The notes beneath the pieces are model-generated. The model saw only the letters and a list, made by a program, of their open reading frames with translations, was not told the origin of the DNA and made no database searches. DNA of 64,000 bases from an uncultured Parabacteroides sp. (GTDB lineage: Bacteria; Bacteroidota; Bacteroidia; Bacteroidales; Tannerellaceae), in assembly GCA_900541965.1 (NCBI GenBank), contig UQLN01000006.1, positions 1 through 64,000 of the forward strand, written 5' to 3'. The position numbers and the translations under genes are program-made. Shown one piece after another: positions 15,954 to 26,200 of this stretch (position 1 is the first letter of the stretch; each line of letters begins with the position of its first letter).

Positions 15954-18317
15954 ATGAAACAAATCATCCTTTTTTTCTTTGTATTACTGCCTTTTTGTCT
16001 ATATTCTCAGATAAATGAAACATTTGATGGGACGGGTATTTCTGAAATTTGGATTGGGAAAGACCGGAATAAATTTGTAATTAATCCCGAGGGACGTCTT
16101 CAGTTGGACATACAGCCTGTTGCATCAGGTAATGCTTCTATCGGACTGAATCTGCAGTATGCTTCTGATATGCAGTGGGAGTTTGACGTGCTTATGGAGA
16201 ATATCCCCAGCAATAATAACGCCTTGTATGTATATTTATATCAGGAGAAAGAAAAGTATTATTATGTGAGAATCGGTTATTCGGGAGGAAATAAATTGGG
16301 ATTATGCCGTAATGGAAACAAAGATATGTTTGAACGGTTGCCCAATAATTATAGGAAGAATTCGTGGGTCCATATCAAGGTAACCCTGGAAGAAAATAAG
16401 TATTGGACAATGTATAGCCGTCAGCATGCGGATTCTTATTATGTAGAGGAAGGACATTGCATTTATCCCGTATCCCCGGCAGAGAAAGGACAATTCCTTT
16501 TCAAATTTGTTTATACAATGGAACGTAGCCGTTTGTTTAGTATCGATAATGTAAAAATACAATATGAAATAACGCCAACCGATACAAGCCGTCCCGAAAC
16601 ACCTGGGCCGTCTCCTGAAACGCTTCCCCAATTGACGGAAATCAACGTATTGTCTGTATCTGCACTTCAGTTTGTTTTTGATAAACCTGTAAATATAACG
16701 GAAGCTGTTTTCTCTGTTTCCGGTATAGGGGAAGTAACCGGGAAAACTTATTCGGACGAGACGCAAACAAGAGTTGATGTTTTTTTTAATGAGGAATTGC
16801 AGGTGGGTTCTGCTTATACGGTTTCATATGCTGGTGTTTCGGATTTGTCTGGCAATAAACTATCCTCTTTTTCCCAGGAATTGGTTTTGGAAGAGCATGG
16901 AGGAGAAGGGGATAAAGAAGAAGGCCCGGATGATTCGGGAAATAGTTCTTCCGGCGTTCTATTGATAAATGAAATTATGGCAGACCCAAAAGGTTTGGAG
17001 GAGTTACCCGAAACGGAATATGTAGAATTGTATAATACGGAAAATAAAGAACTCTCCCTTGCCGGATGGCAATTCTCTTATGGAGGAAAAGCCAAACCGG
17101 TTGGCAATATCCGTGTTCCTGCACAAGGGTATGCTGTCCTTTATCGCTCAGGAAGAGATATAGAAGTGGACGTAACCGGGATTGCTGTTCCTTTGGATAA
17201 TTTTCCGTCCGCTTTGGCAAATACAGGAAAAGAATTACAGTTAATAGATACCGGTGGGAAAGTGGTGGATAAAGTCACTTATGCAAAAGCAACTCCTGCT
17301 TGCTCATGGGAACGTTTCGGGAATAAATGGGAACTGTCAAAAGACTCAAGGGGAGGTACGCCGGGATCAAAAAATAGTATTTCGGGAACAGTGCCGGATG
17401 AACCATCAAAACCTGAAATTCCTGATGAACCAGATGATTCGGACGAACCCGATACCTCTCCAGTGGAACCGGTAACCGGGACAGTTTTGCCTGGTGAGTT
17501 TATATTTAATGAACTTCTTCCGGAACCTTTTACCGGAGGAAGCGAGTATATAGAGTTGTATAACCGCTCGGAGCATACTTTGCCGGTATCAATGCTTTCT
17601 GTTGCAGTAAGGAAGGGGGATGGGGTACTTGGAACCCGTTATCCTCTTTCATCCGTTTCTGTTCCTGTCGTGGCAGGAGGATATGTGTTATTGACAAAAA
17701 GCCTGGAAGGAGTAACTTCTTTTTACGGAACGCCCTCTCCGGAAAATTTGTTTGAAATAGCAAAGTTGCCGGTTCTTGCCAATACATCTTCTACAGTCGT
17801 ATTGATACGGACAGAGGATGATGTGGTAATAGATGAGATTTCTTATTCTTCCAAATGGCATGCATCTTCGATAAAAGATAAAAAAGGAGTGGCTTTGGAA
17901 CGTATTGACCCGGAAAAGGAAACACAGGACCCGGCAAACTGGACTTCCGCATTGGAAGCTGATGGATATGGAACCCCCGGTTTCCAAAACTCCCAATATG
18001 CTGAATCAACGATGGGGAATGAGGAACCCACAGGTATGGAAGCACCTGCATATAAAACAGAAGAGGACAGTTACCGGATTTCGTACCTGTTGGATAAGTC
18101 CGGTTATAATTGCCGTGCACAAGTGTTCGACTGTTCAGGAAGGTTGGCTGCGGAAATAGCTAATCATGAAGCTTTGGGGATTTCCGGTGAGTTATTGTGG
18201 GACGGATGCGGGATGGGAGGTAGTCGCCTGCCTCCGGGTGTTTATATTTTTCATGCTACGGTTTATCATCCCGAAGGAGAAAAGTTTACTGTAAAAAAAG
18301 CCTTTCTTGTCCATTAA
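15954..18317 (+). CDS. Secreted lamin-tail-domain protein with two LTD repeats
   Basis: 787 residues from the ATG at 15954 (signal peptide MKQIILFFFVLLPFCLYSQ). Order: an N-terminal concanavalin-like beta-sandwich (about 20-215); a Pro/Thr linker; an Ig-like domain (about 230-315, with FDKPVNITEAVF); a first lamin-tail domain (about 330-475, LLINEIMADPKGLEELPETE); an acidic/proline linker (about 480-510); a second lamin-tail domain (about 515-670, FIFNELLPEPFTGGSEYIEL); and a C-terminal FlgD-like/sorting-like domain (about 705-787, LPPGVYIFHA). Lamin-tail domains in bacteria occur in secreted nucleases and surface proteins; no catalytic domain is seen here. The role is unknown, probably surface or exported. 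Confidence 0.82.
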   Translation: MKQIILFFFVLLPFCLYSQINETFDGTGISEIWIGKDRNKFVINPEGRLQLDIQPVASGNASIGLNLQYASDMQWEFDVLMENIPSNNNALYVYLYQEKEKYYYVRIGYSGGNKLGLCRNGNKDMFERLPNNYRKNSWVHIKVTLEENKYWTMYSRQHADSYYVEEGHCIYPVSPAEKGQFLFKFVYTMERSRLFSIDNVKIQYEITPTDTSRPETPGPSPETLPQLTEINVLSVSALQFVFDKPVNITEAVFSVSGIGEVTGKTYSDETQTRVDVFFNEELQVGSAYTVSYAGVSDLSGNKLSSFSQELVLEEHGGEGDKEEGPDDSGNSSSGVLLINEIMADPKGLEELPETEYVELYNTENKELSLAGWQFSYGGKAKPVGNIRVPAQGYAVLYRSGRDIEVDVTGIAVPLDNFPSALANTGKELQLIDTGGKVVDKVTYAKATPACSWERFGNKWELSKDSRGGTPGSKNSISGTVPDEPSKPEIPDEPDDSDEPDTSPVEPVTGTVLPGEFIFNELLPEPFTGGSEYIELYNRSEHTLPVSMLSVAVRKGDGVLGTRYPLSSVSVPVVAGGYVLLTKSLEGVTSFYGTPSPENLFEIAKLPVLANTSSTVVLIRTEDDVVIDEISYSSKWHASSIKDKKGVALERIDPEKETQDPANWTSALEADGYGTPGFQNSQYAESTMGNEEPTGMEAPAYKTEEDSYRISYLLDKSGYNCRAQVFDCSGRLAAEIANHEALGISGELLWDGCGMGGSRLPPGVYIFHATVYHPEGEKFTVKKAFLVH

Positions 18318-18352
18318 ATATAGGGAAATCTATTTCGCATTTAAACTTTCAC

Positions 18353-18360
18353 TAATTTTG
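18353..18360 (+). promoter_or_regulatory. -7 box (TAATTTTG) for the YitT-family gene
   Basis: TAATTTTG 24 nt before the chosen ATG at 18385 and 35 nt after the lamin-tail gene stop. It supports separate transcription and the shorter start. Confidence 0.55.
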
Positions 18361-18384
18361 CAGCCTCATAAAACTGAATTTAGA

Positions 18385-19281
18385 ATGAAACCAACATTAT
18401 CAACAGCTTCTACCCAGGTGATGCACAGAGAGATAAAAGATTATCTGATGATTGCTTTAGGGATGGTTCTTTACGGTATCGGATGGACCGTTTTTTTGTT
18501 GCCTAATGACATTACAACCGGTGGCGTACCGGGTATTGCCTCTATTGTTTATTTTGCAACGGGCTTGCCGGTGCAGTATGTGTATTTTGGTATTAATGCA
18601 TTTCTATTGATGCTTTCTTTGAAAGTATTGGGCTGGAAGTTCAGTGTGAAAACGATTTATGCTGTATTTGTCCTGACCTTCTTTCTTTCAGTGATACAGA
18701 AAGTAACGGCAGGTTTATCTCTTTTGCAGGACCAGCCGTTTATGGCTTGTGTACTTGGGGCTTCTTTCTGTGGCAGTGGCATCGGGATTGCATTTTCGGC
18801 GAATGGCAGTACCGGTGGAACCGATATTATCGCGGCTATTATCAATAAATATCGTGATATAACGCTGGGACGTGTTATTATGATTTGTGATATGATTATT
18901 ATTACCTCCAGCTACTTTGTATTGAAGGACTGGGAAAAGGTTGTGTATGGTTTTGTTACGCTTTATGTCAGTAGTTTTGTGTTGGACCAGATTGTAAACA
19001 GTGCCCGTCAGTCTGTCCAGTTCTTTATCATATCGAAGAAATATCAGGAAATAGGACGTGAGATAAACGCTTTACATCGTGGGGTTACGGTGATTGATGC
19101 AACCGGATTATATACCGGTCAGGAACAGAAAATTATGTTTGTACTGGCAAAAAAACGCCAGTCGACTACTATTTTCCGTATTATTAATGATATCGACCCG
19201 AGTGCATTTGTTTCACAGAGCGCAGTTATTGGGGTTTATGGAGAAGGGTTCGACCATTTTAAAATGAAGAAAAAGAGTTGA
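18385..19281 (+). CDS. YitT-family (DUF161/DUF2179) integral membrane protein
   Basis: 298 residues. Five or six hydrophobic segments (MIALGMVLYGIGWTVFLLP; GVPGIASIVYFATGLPVQYV; FGINAFLLMLSLKVLG; AVFVLTFFLSVIQKV; ACVLGASFCGSGIGIAF; VIMICDMIIITSSYFVL) are followed by a cytoplasmic C-terminal DUF2179 domain (RGVTVIDATGLYTGQEQKIM through INDIDPSAFVSQSAV). The conserved glycine-rich NDITTGGVPGIA and ANGSTGGTDIIAAI repeats are family hallmarks. The function of YitT proteins is not established; membrane transport is often suggested. An ATG at 18307 would overlap the upstream gene and the -7 box and is rejected. Confidence 0.9.
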   Translation: MKPTLSTASTQVMHREIKDYLMIALGMVLYGIGWTVFLLPNDITTGGVPGIASIVYFATGLPVQYVYFGINAFLLMLSLKVLGWKFSVKTIYAVFVLTFFLSVIQKVTAGLSLLQDQPFMACVLGASFCGSGIGIAFSANGSTGGTDIIAAIINKYRDITLGRVIMICDMIIITSSYFVLKDWEKVVYGFVTLYVSSFVLDQIVNSARQSVQFFIISKKYQEIGREINALHRGVTVIDATGLYTGQEQKIMFVLAKKRQSTTIFRIINDIDPSAFVSQSAVIGVYGEGFDHFKMKKKS

Positions 19282-19366
19282 ATTTATTTTCGGTTTGATC
19301 CAAAGGTAGACAAATTGTCAAGGCTGCCCGCTGAAACCTTTATAGGAAGCTATGCTTTAGGGATTG

Positions 19367-19408
19367 CCGATGCCGCCAGTTAAAGAAAAGGCGGCATCGG
19401 TGATTTTT
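19367..19408 (+). terminator. Intrinsic terminator after the YitT-family gene
   Basis: An 11-bp perfect stem (CCGATGCCGCC at 19367-19377 and GGCGGCATCGG at 19390-19400) with a 12-nt loop, followed by TGATTTTT. Confidence 0.8.
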
Positions 19409-19486
19409 GTATAAGACGGGATGTGAAGGCTCAGATTATGTTTCATATCGAATCGCAGTCTGAATTATAAAGAGGGCTTCAAATCT

Positions 19487-21346
19487 TCATAACTGTATTG
19501 ATTGCAATACATTGCCTTTTGTATCAAGAACTTTAAGAGTCATAGACTTTCCTTTTTTTGATAAAATCATGACTGTCGCATTCTCCGGCCGGTTTCCTCC
19601 TCCAATGACTACAGGAAAATTATTCCCTTTTGAACCTTTGGGCCAATAAGCGAAACGATGTGTGTGCGCATTAATACTTATATCAAATGGAGCTTTTGCT
19701 AATAGGTCTCCCCATAATTCCAAGCAAGGAAGATAACTCTTTTCCGACATGCCATAAAGAGGAATATGATGTAATAAAACTCTTTTAGCTGCTTTCTTGT
19801 ACTTCTTGTTTGCTAATTCCTCTTGAAGAAACTTCGCTTGTTCCTTCCGGAAACCATCAAAATCATTCAGGTTATAATATACCCACGTCGAATCTGGTTT
19901 ATCTTCACCACAGTCAAGAACAACAAAACGGGTATCGCCCCAATTAAAGGCTCCATAAGTTTTATTTCCTACATAATCAAAAATATTCCTCAACTGAATT
20001 GAATAGGCGTTACGTATTTCGTGATTTCCCCGGAAATAGAAAACCGGTACGGTTTCTGCTTTTACTTTTTCATTCAAATAAGATAGGAAATATACGGCTT
20101 CCGTTTCGTTTCTAGGATCGTCAATGCAGTCACCGTTAAACAAAACAAAGTCATAATCAGTCCCTTTAATTTGATCTGTTAATAGATTCATGACCTCATT
20201 CTTTTTGTGCAAATCATTGAATATAAGAGCTGTAAAATCTGATGTATTAACGTTTGGTACCGTGAAAGAATAAATATCGGAATAAGCAGTCTCCCCAAAT
20301 TCCTTTTTATATGCCTCATATAAAGTAATCTCCCTGGAACAAACTCTATAATAATAGGTTATTCCCGGCTTTAAATTATTCAAGCGAATCTTATGATGTT
20401 TATTGTTGCAAATGATCTGACCATCGACAATCGTTTCTTCACGTTCTTCCAAATTACGATCCAAACCATATTCGACCCAACTATGAACTGGCACATTTGT
20501 AAACCAGGAAATCGTAATTCCTCCGTCTAACGGATTTTGTAAATAGGGCTTCGTGCGAAAAATATCAGCTACATTTGCCTTTAATCTTACATCTACGAAC
20601 AGTGGTAAATGATCCGAAGCGATAGGCTCATCATAAAGTACTTGACGATGTAACACAGAATATTGATTACCATTATCAAATCCGTAAATAAAATCAATAC
20701 AACGATTCGGATTTTGTCCGGGAATTGTATTGTCTTTATAATTATTCAAAGGTATAAATTTCTTTTGCAAAGCATTTTGAGTAGGAGATCCTTGGACAGA
20801 ATTCATATCTCCTGCCAAAAACAAAGGTTTATGTATATTTTTTAATGCATCAAATATAATGGGGACAGATAATACTTGATCTTCTTTTGTCAAAGAAAAA
20901 TGAGAGCAACACATGACATATTTATCAAATTCTGCGATCAGTAATAAGCGACTTTCTTCTCTGCCGGGAAGAGGCAACATCCAATGACGTATAGGTTTTT
21001 CCTTTGAAAGTATACCGATGCCATACTTTCCCCCCTGATAGTCAATAGAAGGACCATAGGTATAGAACATATGTGTACGATCTGACAGTTCCTTCAAGGC
21101 GAAGACTCCATTATTACGTATCGATGCACTGTCCAACTCCTGTACTGCTATCACATCCGGATTCACCCGATTCATTATGTCCGCTATGCGCTGATAGTCA
21201 ATCACCTCGTCCATACCCCGGCAATTCCTTACATTATAAGACATAACACGGAGTGTGTTCTCTTCCTTGGGCTCAATTGTTTTTTGCGCATTTACTGTAA
21301 ATAAACAGCCAAACAAATAAGCTAACAATAATATATTTTTTTTCAT
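19487..21346 (-). CDS. Fusion: EEP-type phosphodiesterase + calcineurin-like metallophosphoesterase, secreted
   Basis: 619 residues from the ATG at 21346 (signal peptide ending VNAQ). Three parts. (1) EEP domain, about 30-257, with all expected catalytic motifs: SYNVRN (36-41), the metal Glu in VQELD (68-72), GDMN (178-181), CIDFIYG and SDHLP (243-247). (2) A purple-acid-phosphatase-like fibronectin domain, about 262-362 (GGITISWFTNVPVHSWVEYG). (3) A calcineurin-like phosphoesterase, about 370-600: NDLH (376-379), NGDC (403-406), GNHE (439-442), LLHH and NAHTH (558-562), all metal ligands present. The EEP family cleaves phosphodiesters or phosphomonoesters in nucleic acids, lipids or inositol phosphates. 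It is the last gene of the second SusCD locus, so it probably processes the imported substrate outside or in the periplasm. The exact substrate is unknown. Confidence 0.9.
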   Translation of the reverse strand: MKKNILLLAYLFGCLFTVNAQKTIEPKEENTLRVMSYNVRNCRGMDEVIDYQRIADIMNRVNPDVIAVQELDSASIRNNGVFALKELSDRTHMFYTYGPSIDYQGGKYGIGILSKEKPIRHWMLPLPGREESRLLLIAEFDKYVMCCSHFSLTKEDQVLSVPIIFDALKNIHKPLFLAGDMNSVQGSPTQNALQKKFIPLNNYKDNTIPGQNPNRCIDFIYGFDNGNQYSVLHRQVLYDEPIASDHLPLFVDVRLKANVADIFRTKPYLQNPLDGGITISWFTNVPVHSWVEYGLDRNLEEREETIVDGQIICNNKHHKIRLNNLKPGITYYYRVCSREITLYEAYKKEFGETAYSDIYSFTVPNVNTSDFTALIFNDLHKKNEVMNLLTDQIKGTDYDFVLFNGDCIDDPRNETEAVYFLSYLNEKVKAETVPVFYFRGNHEIRNAYSIQLRNIFDYVGNKTYGAFNWGDTRFVVLDCGEDKPDSTWVYYNLNDFDGFRKEQAKFLQEELANKKYKKAAKRVLLHHIPLYGMSEKSYLPCLELWGDLLAKAPFDISINAHTHRFAYWPKGSKGNNFPVVIGGGNRPENATVMILSKKGKSMTLKVLDTKGNVLQSIQL

Positions 21347-21366
21347 ATCTATCATTTTTTGGAGGC

Positions 21367-21505
21367 TGTGTCAAAAAAGCTATTACTGAACACAGATGAC
21401 GCAGAACACGCAGATTTACGCAGATTCTTTATAAAAAACTATTGTCTACGTAAATCTGCGCCCTGTCTGCGTAGTCTGCGTTCCATAATATAGACTTTTG
21501 GCACA
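21367..21505. repeat. 139-bp imperfect palindrome, MITE- or REP-like
   Basis: Nearly the whole intergenic gap between the EEP fusion gene and susD folds back on itself. Outer arms TGTGTCAAAA (from 21367) and CTTTTGGCACA (21495-21505) are near-complementary. The inner arm CGCAGATTTACG (21409-21420) pairs perfectly with CGTAAATCTGCG (21449-21460). Each arm carries repeated ACGCAGA words. No transposase is present. The outer sequence resembles termini of Bacteroides insertion sequences, but that is from memory. Confidence 0.65.
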
Positions 21506-21524
21506 TCCCCCTGTATTTATTTAA

Positions 21525-23267
21525 TTATAGGCCATCATTCCAACCCGTATTCTGTGTTAGATTGGGATTCAACAAACGTTCCTGGATAGGTATCGGATAT
21601 AGATAATCTTTTTTCTCATCCCAAACTTTTTTAATATGAGGATTTACGACGATACATCCATGATTTCCATTCTCCAATGTGATATCACTATTAAGTTTTA
21701 AATATTGGATATTTTTCCCTTCTAAAACCGGTTTCTCATTTTCATAAATACAAACATCCATATTTCCGTCTCCATCCAGATCAAAAGAGCCTAGCCCCGG
21801 GAAATACATCCCCTTAAATTGTTCCATGAAAGTAGATCCTTCTTTCCAACGCATCATGTCATCCCAGCGATAGCTTTCCATTACCAGTTCTATCCTTCGT
21901 TCCCTACGAATCTCAAGAATCACACCTTTATTATTTCCACTTACATGAGGATATTGCTTTTCCAAATAAGGATCCGGGTTTGCGTTAGCTTCATCCATAT
22001 TAATATTAGGCATATCTACCCGGTCCCTAAGTAGCTTGATTGATTTCTCCAAATCGGTTTGAGTCAATGAACCTAATTCGGCTTTTGCCTCTGCATAAAT
22101 TAATAGGGCTTCTGCAAAACGGAATAAAGGCATGTCATTAATATCCTTTTGGTTCGTATCCCATTTACGTTCTGTGACAAACTTAATTAGCTGATATCCT
22201 GTTACTGTAGAACCGAATTCTTGCACTAAAGTCTCAGTCTCACCAATTCTGGTATATCCGGGAGTACGAACTGTTTGGCTCAAACGAGGGTCCCGGTTTT
22301 TCATCTCTTCTGTAAAAAACATAGTATTGTAGCCCGGTTGATCCGTAAAGCGTTTTCCGTCACGCATCAAATAACTGTTTACAAGTCGTTTCTCCAAGCC
22401 CGGACGTCCATAAGAGGCTGTCATTGTGTAATAATTCAAATTATGATATACCTGAAACTCATCACTGTATCCTCGCGCAAGAATAACCTCATCGGCAATC
22501 GCTTCATGAGAAGCGAAAAAATTTAAATAATCACTTTCCGGCTTTCCCGTATTGTAAATCTTGTATCCACTCTTTGTTATTAATTCATCCGCAGCAGCTA
22601 CAGCTTCATTCAAGAAATGCTCATAGTCTGGCAAATTAAACTCGGTATGATATTTGCGAAAGGTCCCTTCATGCAAACAGATACGGGCTTTTAATGCTAA
22701 TGCAGTCCAGTGGGTGATCTCATTCACTTTTTTCTCGGCGGGTAAATGCTCTATTGCATTATTAATATCCTCCAAAATGTTGTCCATAACTTCGGTTCGA
22801 GGGGTACGAGGTAACATCAAATTTTCTTCATCCTTATCGTTGATTGCATGGGTATACCAAGGTACATCGCCAAAGCGTTTTACTTTATCAAAATAAAAAT
22901 AAGCTCTAAAAAAACGAGCTAACGCATCATAACGAAGTCTCGCAGCCTCATCTTTACATTTTGAGGAATTATCAAGATAGAAATTGATATTACGTAAATT
23001 TCCCCATTCCCAGCCTCCGCCACTGGTCGGAACAATTCGAGTTCCTCTCAGTTCATCTGCCAGATCCATCTTGATGATGTTATCTATTGCTTCGTTATAA
23101 ACGCCTTCGGCATTAGGTAATGCATCATAAAACGAGTTTGTATAGAGCCGCAAATCATTTTCTGTATTAAAGAAAGTATTTGGAGATATAGCATCTAACG
23201 GATACTTTTCCATATCACATGCTGATAGGCTAAGTCCTATAGTCATTATATAGAGTAATTTCTTCAT
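21525..23267 (-). CDS. SusD/RagB-family nutrient-binding outer-membrane lipoprotein (second locus)
   Basis: 580 residues, full length. Lipoprotein signal MKKLLYIMTIGLSLSAC (Cys17), then DMEKYPLDAISPNTFFNTE, the usual SusD opening. TPR-like helices (LRYDALARFFRAYFYFDKVK; HWTALALKARICLHEGTFRK) and the C-terminal SusD signature are visible: PLFRFAEALLIYAEAKAELG, then EIRRERRIELVMESYRWDDM and YPIPIQERLLNPNL. It works with the SusC gene 24 nt upstream to capture substrate at the cell surface. The neighbouring EEP-phosphoesterase fusion suggests a phosphate-containing ligand rather than a plain glycan. Only the palindrome at 21367-21505 separates the two genes. Confidence 0.96.
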   Translation of the reverse strand: MKKLLYIMTIGLSLSACDMEKYPLDAISPNTFFNTENDLRLYTNSFYDALPNAEGVYNEAIDNIIKMDLADELRGTRIVPTSGGGWEWGNLRNINFYLDNSSKCKDEAARLRYDALARFFRAYFYFDKVKRFGDVPWYTHAINDKDEENLMLPRTPRTEVMDNILEDINNAIEHLPAEKKVNEITHWTALALKARICLHEGTFRKYHTEFNLPDYEHFLNEAVAAADELITKSGYKIYNTGKPESDYLNFFASHEAIADEVILARGYSDEFQVYHNLNYYTMTASYGRPGLEKRLVNSYLMRDGKRFTDQPGYNTMFFTEEMKNRDPRLSQTVRTPGYTRIGETETLVQEFGSTVTGYQLIKFVTERKWDTNQKDINDMPLFRFAEALLIYAEAKAELGSLTQTDLEKSIKLLRDRVDMPNINMDEANANPDPYLEKQYPHVSGNNKGVILEIRRERRIELVMESYRWDDMMRWKEGSTFMEQFKGMYFPGLGSFDLDGDGNMDVCIYENEKPVLEGKNIQYLKLNSDITLENGNHGCIVVNPHIKKVWDEKKDYLYPIPIQERLLNPNLTQNTGWNDGL

Positions 23268-23291
23268 AAGAATAAACTTTTAATAGGTGGT

Positions 23292-26200
23292 TTAAAAAGT
23301 AATATCTAACCCGACAGAGAAAGTTTTTGATAAAGGATAGCTTCGTCCGTTACTATCGGCGACCGGTTGTTCCGGATCAATATAGTCTGTGACAAACGGA
23401 GTCCATGTAATCAGATTCTCACCACTGACATACAAACGGCAGTTCTGTACAAAAATCTTTTTCATCCAACGATCCGGGAGTGTATAACCGATAACCAGGT
23501 TCTTTAAACGTAAATAGCCTATGTTTTGGATATATTTATCATTCGGGTCTCTTAAGCATCCTCCGCTATTTAATGCGGTATAACCTCTTAACAGGGGGAA
23601 ATACGCATCTGTATTCTCCGGGGTCCAAACCAAATCATTGAAATTCTTCGGAGTAAAAGAAAAATAAGGACGGGAATAAGGTCCCCAGAATTTATCCGCG
23701 TTTGCACTTGGATACCAATCTCTGCGACCTATACCCTGAAAAAAGGCTGACACATCTATTCCATTCCAACTGGCATTCAGGTTAAACCCGTAATTATAAC
23801 GAGGCTCTGAATTTCCGATAATCTCCATATCTCCAGGATCATCTGCGGTCTTTTTTCCCGGAGAAATAACCTTATCGCCATTAAGATCTCTAAACTTCAA
23901 ATCACCTGCCCGTAAATGCCCCCATTCTCCCGGGGCTTTTTGGATTTGAGTATTTACTAATTTTTGATCTACATTCCAATTGGTTGCTTCCTCATCAGTC
24001 TTAAAGAACCCATCAATACGGTATCCCCATATCTCACCGAATTTTTCTCCTTCATAGTGATTCGCCAGTAATTTATTCGGATTGTCATAACGGGTAATCT
24101 CAGATACAGCATCACCTAAAACAAACGATATGCCATAATTAAAAGGTTTTCCTTTCAAGTCAAACTGGTCTTTCCAGCTGATAACTAATTCATACCCTTT
24201 AGTTCTAAGGTCTCCGGCATTTTGTTGTGGTGAAGCTGCTCCGAAAACGGAAGGAAGTGTTTTCCCGGGTACCAGCATATCCGTGGTGTTACGAACATAG
24301 GCATCACCCGATACGTTCAATCGGCTATTCAAGAAACTAAGATCAAGACCGACGTTAACAGTTGTTGCCTTCTCCCAAGTCAAGTTGTCAATAATCGGAT
24401 TTGGAGAACTTACATTCTGAGTTTTTTGTCCATCGATCAACCAATTAGACAAACTCATATTCATAGTTGAAATATAAGGGTAGTAGTTAGGGCTTTTTGT
24501 ATTTACCGCCTGATTTCCTAATGATCCATAGGATGCCCTGATTTTCAAATTATTTACGACATCTTTTGCTTTCTCGAAAAAAGCCTCTTCACTTAATCTC
24601 CATCCTGCAGAAACAGAGGGGAAAAAGCCATATCGCATGCCTGACTTGAATCTGGAAGTTCCATCATACCGGCCATTTACCTCTATCAGATACCGATCGT
24701 TAAAGTCATAATTAGCGCGGAAGAATGCGCCAAACAAAGCATAATCATAAGCACCTCCTTCTACTAACATATCCCCGGTTGCCAGTTGTAAATCATTCAG
24801 TGATTCTGATATCAAGTTTTTGCGAGAAGCAAAAAGCCGGGAATGCTTTTTATTCTCATAATTCACGCCAGCAGTTAAACCTACAGTGTGTTTTCCAAAT
24901 GTTTGATTATAATTTGCATATACATTTGCGACATGCATAGGGTCAAACCACATCGTTTTTTTTAGCTGATCCGTATTGTAATTAGGAACTTCTTGAATAA
25001 TGCCCGGTTGTATTGAGTAAGTTGCAACTGTAGAGCGATACCAATCATCTGCTATATAGAAAGAATACGTATAATCCGCATTCAATTTGATATATTTAGT
25101 TATATCAAGTTCTAAGCTCGTTGTTGTTGTAAATTCATGGATTCCCTTTGCGCCTTTTGTTCCGCCGTCAAGTAGCATCGCATAAAGACCGTCACCAATA
25201 GAATAATTATTTTTCAATGTATTATAAGTAGCTGTTCCATCCGGATTTATTGGTGCATAGCAGGGTAAGGCATGAACTGTTACATATACGAAATTAGGAT
25301 TACCTCCACCTTCACGTCCATAATAAGTATAATTCTTGTCGTAATATGAAGTATTGTTAGAAACTTTCAGGAAAGGGAATAACTGTGCATTGATTTTACT
25401 ACGGAAATTATAAGATGTAAACTTATCCGTATTGATCTTCATAATGCCATCTTTCGTATAAAAATTACCGGAAAGCAGGAAATTGATTTTTTCAGTGCCT
25501 CCGGATAAATTTATACTGTGAGACTGGGAAGGTTGATGAGAATTAAATACAGTATTCCACCAGTCATAGTTCCCATAATAATTATAAATGTCTTTTCCAT
25601 TAACATTCTTCACCACAGTCCAGGGACGGGAAGGATCTTCTGTCTTATCATATCTGCGTGCCTCTAACTCCGCCATATCTTCATCGGTATAACGGGTGTA
25701 TGTATTTCCTGTGGCACGACGGAATGCCTCATCCAATAAAGAAACAGCCTCATAACCTGAAGTCATAAAATCAGTACGGACCGTAGGTTTGGATGTCGCA
25801 AAAAATGTCCCGTAAGAAACACTCATTTTTCCTGCTTTTGCACTTTTTGTTGTCACTAAGATTACACCAAATGCACCACGAGCTCCATAAACAGCAGAAG
25901 CTGCAGCATCTTTCAACACAGATATCGACTCGATATCTTTAGGATTCACACGATTGATATCACCCGGAACGCCATCGATCAGTACCAATGGCTCGCCTCC
26001 ATTAATCGATGCCTGTCCGCGAACATTAATAGAGCCTCCGGCACCCGGTTCTCCTGTAGAAAAGGTGATATTTACATTTGGCATGGTTCCTTGCAATATT
26101 TGAGTTGCATTAGATACAGGTCTGTTTTCTAATTCTTTAGCGGAAACTTGCGCCACGGCTCCTGTTAGATTAACTTTCTTTTGTACGCCATATCCAACTA

